Positions 27,413 through 36,034 are shown, numbered from the stretch's first letter. The stretch: DNA of 64,000 nt from Ignavibacteria bacterium (GCA_016720835.1 JADKJW010000001.1:620001-684000), one strand, 5' to 3'. The notes: generated by a model from the sequence alone, not told the origin. Made by a program: numbers and translations.

Positions 27413-27453
27413 CCCACCTGCGCTCGTCGGTGGCGAGCTTCGGCGGGCAAGCA
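27413..27453 (+). repeat. Structured repeat family, copy B
   Basis: CCCACCTGCGCTCG-TCGGTGG-CGAGC followed by TTCGGCGGGCAAGC, flanked by CTTCACCC words on both sides. It is the near-perfect inverted partner of copy A, and the similarity extends about 75 bases. Confidence 0.8.
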
Positions 27454-27536
27454 CCTTCACCCTTCACTCTTCTCCCTTCCCTTCCAACTCTCAGCGAATC
27501 AGACTCTTTTCCCAGATACCATCGGAGGTTTTTTCC

Positions 27537-28922
27537 ATGTCACTCAGTTGGCTCATCCTTCTCATCGCCGTCGTGGCGATCGCGGCGCTCGTCTTCTGGA
27601 TGATGAAACAGTACCGCAAAGTGGGGTCGAATGAAGTGCTCGTCGTGTCGGGTCGCAAAAGCGTGATCATGACGCCGGACGGCAGCAAGCAGGAGATCGG
27701 GTACCGCTTCCGCATCGGCGGCAGCTCCTTCGTCAATCCCTTCACGGAGCAGGCCAGCGCCATGCCCATCGAAGTGGTGAGCCTCACCATCCGCACCCCG
27801 GAGGTGCTGTCGAAGGACGGCATCCCCATCGTCGCGGAATCGTCGGCGCAGGTGAAGATCGACGCGAACGAATACTCGATCTTCCTCGCGACGCAGAACT
27901 TCCTCACGGGAGGATCCGACGCCGTGCGCGAAGTGGCGCAGACCGTGCTCGAAGGCAAGGTGCGCGAGACCGTCGGCAGCATGACGGTGACCGAACTCTA
28001 CCAGAACCGCGCCGAGTTCGGCGAGCGCGTGTACAACGCCGTGGTGCGCGACCTCGCGAGCATGGGCCTCGTGATGCTCTCCTTCGCGCTCAAGGACATC
28101 AGCGACACGCAGGGCTACCTCGACGCCCTCTCGAAGCCGATGGTGGCCGCCGCCAAGCGCGATGCCATCATCAAGCAGGCCGAGTACGATCGCGACGCCG
28201 CCATCTACGCCTCGCAGGCCAAGAAGGAAGCCGACATCGCGAAACTCACCGCCGACGCCGAAGTGGCGGGCCGCAACTGGCGGAACGAGGAACTGAAGGC
28301 CAATTCGCAGATCAACGTCAGCAAGGTGCGCGCGCAGGCCGACGTGCAGTACGAACTCGAGCGCTTCCGCCTCGCCCAGGAAGTGAAGCAGGAAGAGTAC
28401 AAGGTCAAGATCATCGAGACGCAGGAACAGGCCAAGGTGCAGGTCGAAGAGATCAAGCGCAAGGAAAAGGAACTCGAAGCCACCATCATCAAGCCGGCCG
28501 AGGCGCGCAGGCTGCAGATCCAGTCCGAAGCCGAAGCCGACAGCTTCCGCGTCGTCAAGGAAGCCGAGGCGCGCTCCACCGCCCGCGCGAAGGAAAACGC
28601 CAGCGACTCCGACCGCATCCGCCTGCTCGGCGCCTCCGAAGCCGACGCCATGAAGGAAAAGGCCAAGGCCTACGAGCAGTACAACCAGGCCGCGATGTAC
28701 CAGATGATCGTCGACATCCTCCCCGAACTCACGAAGAACATCGCCGAACCGCTCTCGCGCATCGACAAGATCACCCTCATCGGCGGCTCGGACGGCAAGC
28801 TCGGCACCAGCCAGATCACCGGCCAGATCGCCGACGTGCTCGCCCAGGTGCCCGAAGTCGTGAAGTCCCTCACCGGCGTCGACATCGCGAAATACCTGCG
28901 CGACAAGATGGGCAGCGAGTGA
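27537..28922 (+). CDS. Flotillin-family (SPFH) membrane scaffold protein
   Basis: 461 residues. One N-terminal membrane segment (about 3-21) is followed by an SPFH/band-7 domain (about 30-200: VLVVSGRKSVIMTPDG, IEVVSLTIRTPEVLSKDGIPI, REVAQTVLEGKVRETVGSMT) and a long Ala/Glu/Lys coiled coil (about 205-390) with the EA-rich repeats of flotillins. These proteins form oligomeric rafts that organise membrane proteins. ATG 27537 follows GGAGG at 8 bases; earlier in-frame codons are repeat DNA. No NfeD partner gene, common beside flotillins, is adjacent. Confidence 0.93.
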   Translation: MSLSWLILLIAVVAIAALVFWMMKQYRKVGSNEVLVVSGRKSVIMTPDGSKQEIGYRFRIGGSSFVNPFTEQASAMPIEVVSLTIRTPEVLSKDGIPIVAESSAQVKIDANEYSIFLATQNFLTGGSDAVREVAQTVLEGKVRETVGSMTVTELYQNRAEFGERVYNAVVRDLASMGLVMLSFALKDISDTQGYLDALSKPMVAAAKRDAIIKQAEYDRDAAIYASQAKKEADIAKLTADAEVAGRNWRNEELKANSQINVSKVRAQADVQYELERFRLAQEVKQEEYKVKIIETQEQAKVQVEEIKRKEKELEATIIKPAEARRLQIQSEAEADSFRVVKEAEARSTARAKENASDSDRIRLLGASEADAMKEKAKAYEQYNQAAMYQMIVDILPELTKNIAEPLSRIDKITLIGGSDGKLGTSQITGQIADVLAQVPEVVKSLTGVDIAKYLRDKMGSE

Positions 28923-29107
28923 GGGGATCGTGAATCGTGAATGGTGAATCGTGATCTACAACCGACATCATCACCACTCACGACGACACATCACCTCGTT
29001 CGATTCGCAATCACCCTGACCGTTCGCGTTTTTCGACTCACGACTCACGACTCACGATTCACCATTCCCGGACCGCCTTTCGCGGCGACAACAGGAGACC
29101 ATCGAAC
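28923..29107. repeat. Purine-first inverted repeat between flotillin and fusion gene
   Basis: ATCGTGAATCGTGAATGG...GAATCGTGAT (about 28927-28954) is answered by its reverse complement GACTCACGACTCACGATTCACCATTC (about 29036-29070). The GTG start of the next gene follows after an AGGAGA ribosome site. Confidence 0.85.
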
Positions 29108-31444
29108 GTGACAGCAGATAGAATCAACCTCATCGGCACCTCCCCGACGCTGAAGGTGGACGCGAAGGCCAAGGCGATGCGCGAGGACGGCATCGACGTG
29201 GTCAACCTCAGCGTCGGCGAACCGGACTTCCCGACGCCGAAGCACATCAGCGATGCCGGACGCAAGGCCATCGACGACAACTTCACGAAGTACACCGCCT
29301 CCGAAGGCATCCTCCCGCTGCGCCAGGCCATCGCCCGGCAGCTCGTGGAGGAGCATCAGCTCACGTACGACGCGTCCGAGATCATCGTCTCCAACGGCGC
29401 CAAGCACTCGCTCTACAACGTGATGATGGCGCTCGTGAACAGCGGCGACGAAGTGATCGTCCCTGCGCCGTACTGGGTCTCGTACCCCGAGATGGTGAAG
29501 CTCGCCGACGGCCGCCCGATCTTCGTGCAGACGAAGGAGGAGAACGGCTTCCGCCTTACGCCCGAACAGCTCCGCGAAGTGATCGGCGCGCGCACGCGGG
29601 CCGTGATCCTCAACAATCCGTCGAATCCCACCGGCGGCGGCTACACGCGCGAGGAACTCGAAGCCCTCGCCGAAGTGATCGTCGAGGAGGACATCTACTG
29701 CATCGCCGACGAGATCTACGGCAAGCTGATGTACGACTCGCGCAAGTTCACGCGCTTCGCCGCACTCGGCGCCGAGGTGAAGAAACGCACCATCACCATC
29801 GACGGCGTGTCGAAGGCCTACGCCATGACCGGCTGGCGCATCGGCTGGGCGGCCGGACCGAAGGACGTCATCGCCGCGATGTCGAAGGTGCAGAGCCACG
29901 CGACGTCCAACCCCAGCTCCATCTCGCAGCGCGCCGCGCTCGAGGCGTACAAGGGGCCGCAGTACGAAGTCGCGAAGATGGCCTCGGAGTTCGAGAAGCG
30001 CCGCAACTTCGTCGTGTACAAACTGCAGGCCATGCCGGGCGTGTCCTGCCCCATGCCGCGCGGCGCCTTCTACGCCTTCCCGAACGTGTCGTCCTACTAC
30101 GAGAAGGAATTCGACGGCGTGCCGATACGCAACAGCTACGGCATGGCCTACTACCTGCTGAAGCACGCGCACGTGGCCATCATCGCGGGCGAGGCCTTCG
30201 GGTCCGACGACTTCATCCGCATCAGCTACGCCACCGGCATGCAGAATCTCGAGAAGGGCATGCAGCGCATCGCGGACGCCCTCGCCAAGCTGAAACCCGC
30301 GCCAAAACGCAAGCTCATCCGCCTCGCCAATACCGAAACCGTGGTCAAACACGCCGCGCCCGTCGACGCCGAGGTCACGCCCGAACGGCGCGACGCCCTG
30401 GTGGCCGAGGCCGAGGCGCATCTGCACTACAGCGCCTACCACGAGTGGAACGCCAACATCAACGGCATGATCGTGCAGCTCCGCACGAACATCGGACACC
30501 TGTACGACTTCTGGATGGAGAACTGGTACCCCGCGCAGCTCGAGTCCGATATCGAACCGCACGGCATCATCTACGCGGTGGACGGCGTCACCGGACGCGA
30601 GCCGCACGCGTTCTACAACAGCGACACCAAGACGGGCGTGCTCTTCAACAGCGACCATTACGGCTCGCTGCGCTCCCTCGCCCTCGGCCTCACCACCGAC
30701 GTGGCCGACCGCCTCTTCGACGTGCACGGCGTGCGCTGCATGTCGCTCGACATCAACGGGTCGGGCGCGCTCTTCATCGGCCCCTCGGGCACGAAGAAGA
30801 CCGACCTGTTCTGGCGCCTCCTCGAGGAGGAACCCGCCGCGTCGCTGCACTCCACCGACTACGTGTTCCTCCGCCACGGCGGCGGCATCGCGGCGGCCGA
30901 CAATCCCGAGCGCAAGCTCTACATCCCCACCAACGCCGTCAGCGTGCACGAACCGCTCGCGCGCCTCTTCGACAAGTGCAAGTGCGAGAACGTGACGATG
31001 AAGGTGGAGGAGTGCCGCAACGAGACGCACAAGATCACGGACTCCTGTCCCCTCAACAGCGGCGCGCCGTACAGCTACGACTGCGCGAAGAAGAGCCACG
31101 CGATGCTCGATCCCTACTGGATCGGCGGCATGGCGCGGCACGTGAAGCGCATCGACGTGCGCCACGTCTTCATCATGCGCAACGACCCCGTCACCACCGC
31201 CGCGCAGCGCCTCGACGCCGAGGACGCCATGCACGTGATCGAGAACGGCTATCCCGCCGGACTGCAGGGCGGCAAGCAGGAGGCCTTCTACAACGGGCAC
31301 CTGCTCCTGAAATCTTCCGAACGCACAGAGCGCCAGAAACGCTCCTTCGCCAAACTCTTCGCGGCCGCCGAAGTCTGGCAGCTCAATGCCGGCACGGCGA
31401 CGGTGACGGACATGGTGAAGAAGGTGCTGGAAGTGGTTCGGTGA
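29108..31444 (+). CDS. Class I aminotransferase fused to a PEPCK/HPrK-like kinase domain
   Basis: 778 residues in one uninterrupted frame. Residues 1 to about 395 are an aspartate-type class I aminotransferase: LSVGEPDFPTPKH, SNGAKHSLYN, LNNPSNPTGG, and the PLP lysine in GVSKAYAMTGWRIG (K236), with a substrate-carboxylate Arg in FIRISYATG. Residues about 400-778 resemble the PEPCK/HPr-kinase fold: a modified P-loop GPSGTKKT (558-565; a second Lys replaces the usual Gly), LHSTDYVFLR like the acidic metal-binding strand, and KRIDVRHVFIMRNDP. A free aminotransferase is about 400 residues, so this is a real fusion. It starts with GTG after AGGAGA, and a PEPCK homologue follows. The kinase-like domain may use oxaloacetate/PEP or phosphorylate a protein; unknown. 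Confidence 0.85.
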   Translation: MTADRINLIGTSPTLKVDAKAKAMREDGIDVVNLSVGEPDFPTPKHISDAGRKAIDDNFTKYTASEGILPLRQAIARQLVEEHQLTYDASEIIVSNGAKHSLYNVMMALVNSGDEVIVPAPYWVSYPEMVKLADGRPIFVQTKEENGFRLTPEQLREVIGARTRAVILNNPSNPTGGGYTREELEALAEVIVEEDIYCIADEIYGKLMYDSRKFTRFAALGAEVKKRTITIDGVSKAYAMTGWRIGWAAGPKDVIAAMSKVQSHATSNPSSISQRAALEAYKGPQYEVAKMASEFEKRRNFVVYKLQAMPGVSCPMPRGAFYAFPNVSSYYEKEFDGVPIRNSYGMAYYLLKHAHVAIIAGEAFGSDDFIRISYATGMQNLEKGMQRIADALAKLKPAPKRKLIRLANTETVVKHAAPVDAEVTPERRDALVAEAEAHLHYSAYHEWNANINGMIVQLRTNIGHLYDFWMENWYPAQLESDIEPHGIIYAVDGVTGREPHAFYNSDTKTGVLFNSDHYGSLRSLALGLTTDVADRLFDVHGVRCMSLDINGSGALFIGPSGTKKTDLFWRLLEEEPAASLHSTDYVFLRHGGGIAAADNPERKLYIPTNAVSVHEPLARLFDKCKCENVTMKVEECRNETHKITDSCPLNSGAPYSYDCAKKSHAMLDPYWIGGMARHVKRIDVRHVFIMRNDPVTTAAQRLDAEDAMHVIENGYPAGLQGGKQEAFYNGHLLLKSSERTERQKRSFAKLFAAAEVWQLNAGTATVTDMVKKVLEVVR

Positions 31445-31650
31445 TTCGTGAATCGTGAATGGTGAATCGTGAATCGTGGAAGGTGAATCGTGAATCGTGG
31501 AAGGTGGAAGGTGACAGGTGGAAGGTGAAATACGGATGCCGCAGGCGCCGTCATGAAGGAAACCATCAGTAAAACAGACTCTTCAATCCGAAATTCGAAA
31601 TTCATTGATGCTCGCCGAAATGCGCCCTCAGTTTGGGGGGGATTTGTAGG
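31445..31650. repeat. GTGAATCGTG / TTCAATCCGAAATTCG repeat region
   Basis: Directly after the fusion gene, variants of GTGAATCGTGAATGGTGAATC and GTGGAAGGTGGAAGGTGAC run for about 90 bases, the inverse of the words before that gene's start. TCAATCCGAAATTCGAAATTC (about 31582) recurs near 31890-31925 and, inverted, at 45.97 kb. Confidence 0.8.
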
Positions 31651-31831
31651 CTGGGCGAGATCGCAAGGTGCGATACGCATGAAAATGATCGCCCTTCGGA
31701 ATCTCGCCATCCACGAGTACTTTGGGGTCGACCCGGAAATTCTCTGGACAATCATTACTCGCGATCTTCCTCAGACGAAGGAGAAAATCAAGCAGCTGAT
31801 CGACACTGACCTGTCGCCGTTGGACAGCTGA
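31651..31831 (+). pseudogene. hepT-like (DUF86) remnant, truncated and frameshifted
   Basis: The last third of a HepT-family protein is readable: MIALRNLAIHEYFGVDPEILW followed by TIITRDLPQTKEKIKQLI. RNLAIHEY is the family's RX4HXY active-site motif. HepT proteins partner MNT nucleotidyltransferase antitoxins as toxin or RNase-like components and are about 110 residues. Here the N-terminal part is missing; GEIAR-like residues (31651-31668) occur one frame off, implying a small deletion or frameshift. No MNT gene is adjacent. Most likely a dead relic. Confidence 0.7.
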
Positions 31832-31942
31832 GTCATACACAGCGTCGCGAGGTGAGAATCCGCGACCAAATTCAGCACCTCTTGCTTCTTTCAATCCGAA
31901 ATCGACAATCCGAAATTCGAAATCAATAATCCGTAACTCCCC
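31832..31942. repeat. TCAATCCGAAAT repeat before PEPCK-like gene
   Basis: TTTCAATCCGAAATCGACAATCCG and related words fill about 31888-31930, immediately before the ATG at 31943; these are pyrimidine/AT words of the same family as at 31582 and 46100. Confidence 0.7.
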
Positions 31943-33793
31943 ATGGCTAAAGACAACTTCGACGTCCCCTACTACGACACATTCACCGCCGAGCTGCAGG
32001 ACGCGCTCAAGGGTCCGAACATCAAGGAAGTGGACCTGAAGTGGCTGCGGCCGCGCGCGGAGAGTTTCGCGCAGCAGACGAAGCACGGCTCGCACGTGTG
32101 GCATTCCATCCAGAGCTCGCGCCTGGCCGCGAAGACGGTGTACCTCGGCACGGAGAAGATCCGCCTGCCCATCACCTCGCCCGATCAGGACAAGCTGATC
32201 AAGGGCGCGCCGGACGAGCTCAAGAAGGTGCTGAACTGGATGAAGACGCTGCCCTTCGTGAAGCTCACGCGGCAGATGGGCGACAACGCCGAGTTCAACC
32301 CCACCTGCACCATCTACACCTGCGTGAAGGACCCGAAGAACGTGCGCCTGCCTTACATGTGGGGCAACCTGCTCTTCGATCCGGCGAAGCGTCCGGGACC
32401 GAACATCACGATGATCCACATCCCCGAGGAGCACACCACCCGGCAGCAGATCCTCACCATGCCGGAGTACAACCTCAACATCTGCCTCGGCTCCGACTAC
32501 CTCGGCGAGGAGAAGAAGGGCTTCCTGCGCCAGGCCATGTGGCTTGCGGACGAAAAGGGCATGCTCGGACTGCACGCGGGCACCAAGGTGGTGATCGCGC
32601 GCGACGCCCGCACCAACGAACTCAAGAAGTACGGCGTCATCCTCTTCGGCATGACCGCCACGGGCAAGTCCACCTGGAGCTGCCACCAGCTCATGATGGA
32701 CAACAAGCGCGGCGAGATGACCTACGTGTCGCAGGACGACATCTGCTTCCTGAAGGACGACGGCTCGGCCTACGGCAGCGAGGCGAACTACTACGTGAAG
32801 ACCGACGTGGTGAAGGACCAGCAGGAGGCCATGTGGCACGCGCTGGTGGACAAGAGCGCGCTGCTCGAGAACGTGATGGTGACGGCCGACGGCACCATCG
32901 AGTGGCTGGACGAGAGCATGTGCGGCAACGGCCGCGCCGTGGTGCGCAAGGACAAGCTCGCCGTGGAGCGCGACGGCAAGCTGCTGCCGATCATGGCCAA
33001 GACCATCAACCTGCCCTCGCTCGACGAGATGGACGGGCTGATCTTCGCCTTCATCACGCGCCGCAACACCATCATGCCCTTCTCGCAGCAGCTCACGCCC
33101 GAGCAGGGCGCGCTCGCGTACCTGTTCGGCGAGTCCACGCTCAGCTTCGCCGCCAATCCGCTCAAGGCGGGCGAGTCCGTGCGCATCGTCGGCACCGACG
33201 ACTTCATCGTGGGCAGCCGCGCGCGCAAGGTGAACCGCTTCTACGACATCGCGATGAAGCTCAACGCGAAGTACCCGGGCAAGGTGCGCTTCATGATCTA
33301 CAACACGGGCGGCATGGGCGAGATCATCGAGACGCACGAAGAGAACGGCAAGACCGTGAAGAAGATGGTGCGCAAGACCGACCGCGTGCCGCTGGACCTG
33401 ATGGCCGCAATCCAGCGCGGCGACCTGCGCGGCACCAACAAGTACGAGAAGGGCGTGCTCGGCACCATGTCCATCCAGGAGGCCGACGGCCGCACCATGC
33501 CCGAGTGGGACGTGCATCACCTCTACTCGCAGGAGCAGATCGACGCCTACGTGAAGGAAATCATCGCCGGCCGCCGCGCCTTCCTCGAGGAAGTGTCGCG
33601 CGAGGGCCTGCGCCCCGAGATCATCGCCGCCGCAGAGCGCGGCTTCCGTTCCATGGGCGAGCGCCGCTTCACCCCCGCCACCGTGCCCGTGGGCATGTCC
33701 TTCGCGCCCTCCGCTCCCGATCCGCGCATCATCGTGAAAAACGACGAGCCGGTGGCACGGCCGAAGAAGCCGGGGGTGTGGCGCTGGCGCTGA
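31943..33793 (+). CDS. Divergent ATP-type phosphoenolpyruvate carboxykinase
   Basis: 616 residues, longer than the usual 530-540. Similarity to ATP-PEPCK is clear in several blocks: P-loop LFGMTATGKSTW (G236-T244; classical form is GLSGTGKTT), ALLENVMVTADGTIEWLDES with GNGRAVV, and PFSQQLTPEQGALAYLFGES, then NTGGMGE. QDDICFLKDDG supplies the acidic metal strand. PEPCK converts oxaloacetate plus ATP to PEP and CO2. The substitutions in the P-loop and N-terminal substrate region mean activity should be tested, not assumed. It lies 500 bases after the aminotransferase fusion, whose product (oxaloacetate) is its expected substrate. Confidence 0.85.
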   Translation: MAKDNFDVPYYDTFTAELQDALKGPNIKEVDLKWLRPRAESFAQQTKHGSHVWHSIQSSRLAAKTVYLGTEKIRLPITSPDQDKLIKGAPDELKKVLNWMKTLPFVKLTRQMGDNAEFNPTCTIYTCVKDPKNVRLPYMWGNLLFDPAKRPGPNITMIHIPEEHTTRQQILTMPEYNLNICLGSDYLGEEKKGFLRQAMWLADEKGMLGLHAGTKVVIARDARTNELKKYGVILFGMTATGKSTWSCHQLMMDNKRGEMTYVSQDDICFLKDDGSAYGSEANYYVKTDVVKDQQEAMWHALVDKSALLENVMVTADGTIEWLDESMCGNGRAVVRKDKLAVERDGKLLPIMAKTINLPSLDEMDGLIFAFITRRNTIMPFSQQLTPEQGALAYLFGESTLSFAANPLKAGESVRIVGTDDFIVGSRARKVNRFYDIAMKLNAKYPGKVRFMIYNTGGMGEIIETHEENGKTVKKMVRKTDRVPLDLMAAIQRGDLRGTNKYEKGVLGTMSIQEADGRTMPEWDVHHLYSQEQIDAYVKEIIAGRRAFLEEVSREGLRPEIIAAAERGFRSMGERRFTPATVPVGMSFAPSAPDPRIIVKNDEPVARPKKPGVWRWR

Positions 33794-33872
33794 ACGTGGA
33801 TTCGTTGGTATACTGAAGGCGCGAGAATCACCCTTCGCGCCTTCTCTATTTCCACCATCGAGTACTGATGCC

Positions 33873-34409
33873 ATGACCACCTGCATCGCTCTCCTCCGCG
33901 GCATCAATGTCGGAGGAAAACATTCCCTGCCGATGAAGACGCTCGCCGCCATACTCGAAGACCTCGGCGCGAAGAGCGTCAGGACATACATTCAGAGCGG
34001 CAACGCGGTGTTTCACTTCGCGGAGAAGAACACGTCGAAGCTTGCCAAGCTCCTGGCGGAAGAAATCCACAAGCGGCAGGGCTTCGAGCCCGCGGTGCTC
34101 ATCCTGACGCGCGAGGCGCTCGTGAAGGCGATGGCCGCGAATCCCTTCCCCGAAGCGGAGGCCGATGCGACCGGCCTGCACCTGGGTTTTCTCGCCTCCG
34201 TGCCGAAGTCCCCGAACCTGGAGAAGCTCGAGAGTCTGCGCGGCGCGAGCGAGCGCTTTCAACTTCTCGGCAGCGTGTTCTATCTCCACGCACCCGACGG
34301 CGTGGGCAGATCCAAGCTCGCCGCGGCGTCCGAGAAGCTCCTCGGCGTGCCGATGACGGACCGGAACTGGAGAACGGTGTACGCGCTGCGGGATATGGCA
34401 GTGGAATGA
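33873..34409 (+). CDS. DUF1697 family protein
   Basis: 178 residues with the family opening CIALLRGINVGGKHSLPM, the YIQSGNAVFHF block, and MTDRNWRTVYALRDMA near the end. It is a small cytoplasmic alpha/beta protein of unknown function widespread in bacteria. ATG 33873. Its last 117 bases recur about 850 bases downstream after the DUF4160-DUF2442 pair, showing a local duplication. Confidence 0.88.
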   Translation: MTTCIALLRGINVGGKHSLPMKTLAAILEDLGAKSVRTYIQSGNAVFHFAEKNTSKLAKLLAEEIHKRQGFEPAVLILTREALVKAMAANPFPEAEADATGLHLGFLASVPKSPNLEKLESLRGASERFQLLGSVFYLHAPDGVGRSKLAAASEKLLGVPMTDRNWRTVYALRDMAVE

Positions 34410-34530
34410 TGGCGCATCCTGATCGATTCCGCAGCCCGCGACGATGCATCGATGGGCAGGGTCGTCGCGTCTCAGGTGTTCCACGTTCCGATCGGAAAAT
34501 CCATGAATGGAGATCAGTGATGTTCTTCCT

Positions 34531-34561
34531 TGCATTCCGCTCGTGGCGGTGATAGTTTCGA
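34531..34561 (+). promoter_or_regulatory. Candidate promoter for the DUF4160-DUF2442 pair
   Basis: TTG (34531-34533), 20 bases, TAGTTTCG (34554-34561), a 7-of-8 match to TAnnTTTG, 50 bases before the DUF4160 ATG. The pair thus seems to carry its own promoter. Confidence 0.5.
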
Positions 34562-34610
34562 TGCAGAGCGCTGACCAGAAGACCACCATTGTAGAACCCG
34601 GGAACTGCGC

Positions 34611-34877
34611 ATGCCCACCATCTCCATGTTTTTTGGCATCATTATCCGGATGTACTATTCGCCAGGCGAACATCCCCCTGCGCATTTCCATGCCTACTAC
34701 GGTGAATTCAAGGCGACCGTTGATATCGCCACGTGTGAGATCCTGCAGGGAGACCTTCCGGGCAGGCAAACCAAGCTCGTGCTGGCTTGGGCGGAGTTGC
34801 ACAAGGAAGAATTGATGGCAGACTGGTCGCTGATGGGTCGAGGCGAGGAACCGTTTAAAATCCAGCCGTTGCAGTAG
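34611..34877 (+). CDS. DUF4160 protein (putative toxin-antitoxin-like pair, first gene)
   Basis: 88 residues: PTISMFFGIIIRMYYSPGEHPPAHFHAYYGEFKA is the DUF4160 core, with clustered histidines (EHPPAHFHAY). The C-terminal half is helical. DUF4160 genes are commonly followed by DUF2442 genes, as here with an 11-base gap, and such pairs are suspected but not proven type II toxin-antitoxin modules. ATG 34611. Confidence 0.85.
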   Translation: MPTISMFFGIIIRMYYSPGEHPPAHFHAYYGEFKATVDIATCEILQGDLPGRQTKLVLAWAELHKEELMADWSLMGRGEEPFKIQPLQ

Positions 34878-34888
34878 GAGACAGTGAG

Positions 34889-35134
34889 ATGCCCCCTGCA
34901 GTGACGAGTGTCGTGGCAAGAGACGATTTCACACTTCATGTGGTTTTCGAAAACGGCGAGAGTGGTGTCCTCGACATGAAGCCGTATCTGGATTTCGGCG
35001 TGTTCCGCAGCATCGGTACCCTTGCGGCATTCAAATCCGTGCGTGTGGCCTTCGATACCGTCGAATGGGGTAATGGTATCGATCTGGATCCGGAATTTGT
35101 GCACACCGCCTGTGTACTGCATCCCAAACACTGA
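34889..35134 (+). CDS. DUF2442 protein (putative toxin-antitoxin-like pair, second gene)
   Basis: 81 residues: DDFTLHVVFENGESGVLDMKPYLDF and VEWGNGIDLDPEFVH are the DUF2442 signature blocks. It is expected to bind its partner or DNA through a small beta-rich fold; the role is inferred from the frequent DUF4160-DUF2442 pairing. It ends 5 bases before the duplicated DUF1697 fragment. Confidence 0.88.
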   Translation: MPPAVTSVVARDDFTLHVVFENGESGVLDMKPYLDFGVFRSIGTLAAFKSVRVAFDTVEWGNGIDLDPEFVHTACVLHPKH

Positions 35135-35139
35135 AGCCG

Positions 35140-35259
35140 CCGGACGGCGTGGGCAGGTCCAGGCTCGCCGCGGCATCGGAGAAGCTGCCCGGCGTGCCTA
35201 TGACGGACCGGAACTGGAGAACGGTGTGCGCGCTCAGGGACATGACCGACAGCCGATGA
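35140..35259 (+). pseudogene. Second copy of DUF1697 3' end
   Basis: Reads PDGVGRSRLAAASEKLPGVP followed by MTDRNWRTVCALRDM in frame to a TGA, matching the end of the intact DUF1697 gene (34293-34409) at most residues. There is no start codon or N-terminal part. A former tandem DUF1697 copy appears to have lost its 5' end to the DUF4160-DUF2442 insertion. Confidence 0.85.
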
Positions 35260-35310
35260 CAATCTTTCCCCATCTGCGTCATCTGCGTCATCTGCGGATA
35301 CATCTGCGGA

Positions 35311-35775
35311 ATGAAGACCAACGCCATCCGCATCCTTGAATCGCTGCGCATCGCGCACGAAGCCATCGAGTACGAAGTCTCGGAAGACGAGATCGACGCG
35401 ATGTCCGTCGCGCGCAAGATCGGCGCGGATCCCGACTGCGTGTTCAAGACCCTCGTGGCGCGCGGGGACAGGACGGGCGTTTGCGTGTTCGTGATTCCGG
35501 GTCCCGCCGAGCTGCACCTGAAGAAGGCCGCGGCGGCGAGCGGCAACAAGGCCGTGGAGATGATACACCTGAAGGAGCTGCTCCCGCTCACCGGCTACAT
35601 CCGCGGCGGCTGCTCTCCTGTCGGCATGAAGAAGCAGTACCCCACCTTCATCGACGAGACCGCGCAGCTCTTCGACGCGATACACGTCTCGGCCGGCGTG
35701 CGCGGCATGCAGGTGCGGCTGTCGCCGGGGGAACTTCTCGGGGCGGTCGGTGGGGTATATGCGGAATTGATTTGA
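35311..35775 (+). CDS. ybaK: Cys-tRNA(Pro)/Cys-tRNA deacylase, YbaK type
   Basis: 154-residue editing enzyme that hydrolyses misacylated tRNA in trans. The family pattern is clear: MKTNAIRILESLRIAHE, CVFKTLVARGD (with the catalytic Lys of FKTL), NKAVEMIHLKEL, GYIRGGCSPVGMKKQYPTFID and GVRGMQVRLSP. Length and order fit YbaK rather than ProXp-ala. ATG 35311. A purine-rich GGGGACTGGGGAC tandem follows the stop. Confidence 0.94.
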   Translation: MKTNAIRILESLRIAHEAIEYEVSEDEIDAMSVARKIGADPDCVFKTLVARGDRTGVCVFVIPGPAELHLKKAAAASGNKAVEMIHLKELLPLTGYIRGGCSPVGMKKQYPTFIDETAQLFDAIHVSAGVRGMQVRLSPGELLGAVGGVYAELI

Positions 35776-36034
35776 AAGCGGAGACTGGGGACTCGGGACT
35801 GGGGACTGGGGAGAAAAAGGAGTGATGGAGTGGTGGAGTGGATTCTTCACCCGCTCATGGAATTTTCCACGGCGCTCGCAGGCTGAACGGCCAGATCCAT
35901 CCCTTCGGCTTCGCTCAGGGCAAGCTTCTGCGCATCAGGATGACCGGCCCTTTTCCATTGTGCTCTGCCTTTCACCTCTCACCCTTCACCCTGCACCATT
36001 CACCCTTCTTCCTTCATAATTCATCCTTCAACAT
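35776..36034. repeat. Convergent intergenic repeats after ybaK
   Basis: GACTGGGGACTCGGGACTGGGGAC tandem (about 35783-35815) opens the gap, a degenerate CCAGATCC.TTCGGCTTCGCTCAGG...CAGGATGACCGG repeat lies near 35890-35945, and CCTTCACCCTGCACCATTCACCC words close it before the FKBP gene. No gene seen. Confidence 0.75.

Noticed and set aside
29045..33991. Long minus-strand frames opposite the aminotransferase fusion and PEPCK genes
   Set aside because: Both are compositional shadows; the plus-strand products show P-loops and PLP motifs.
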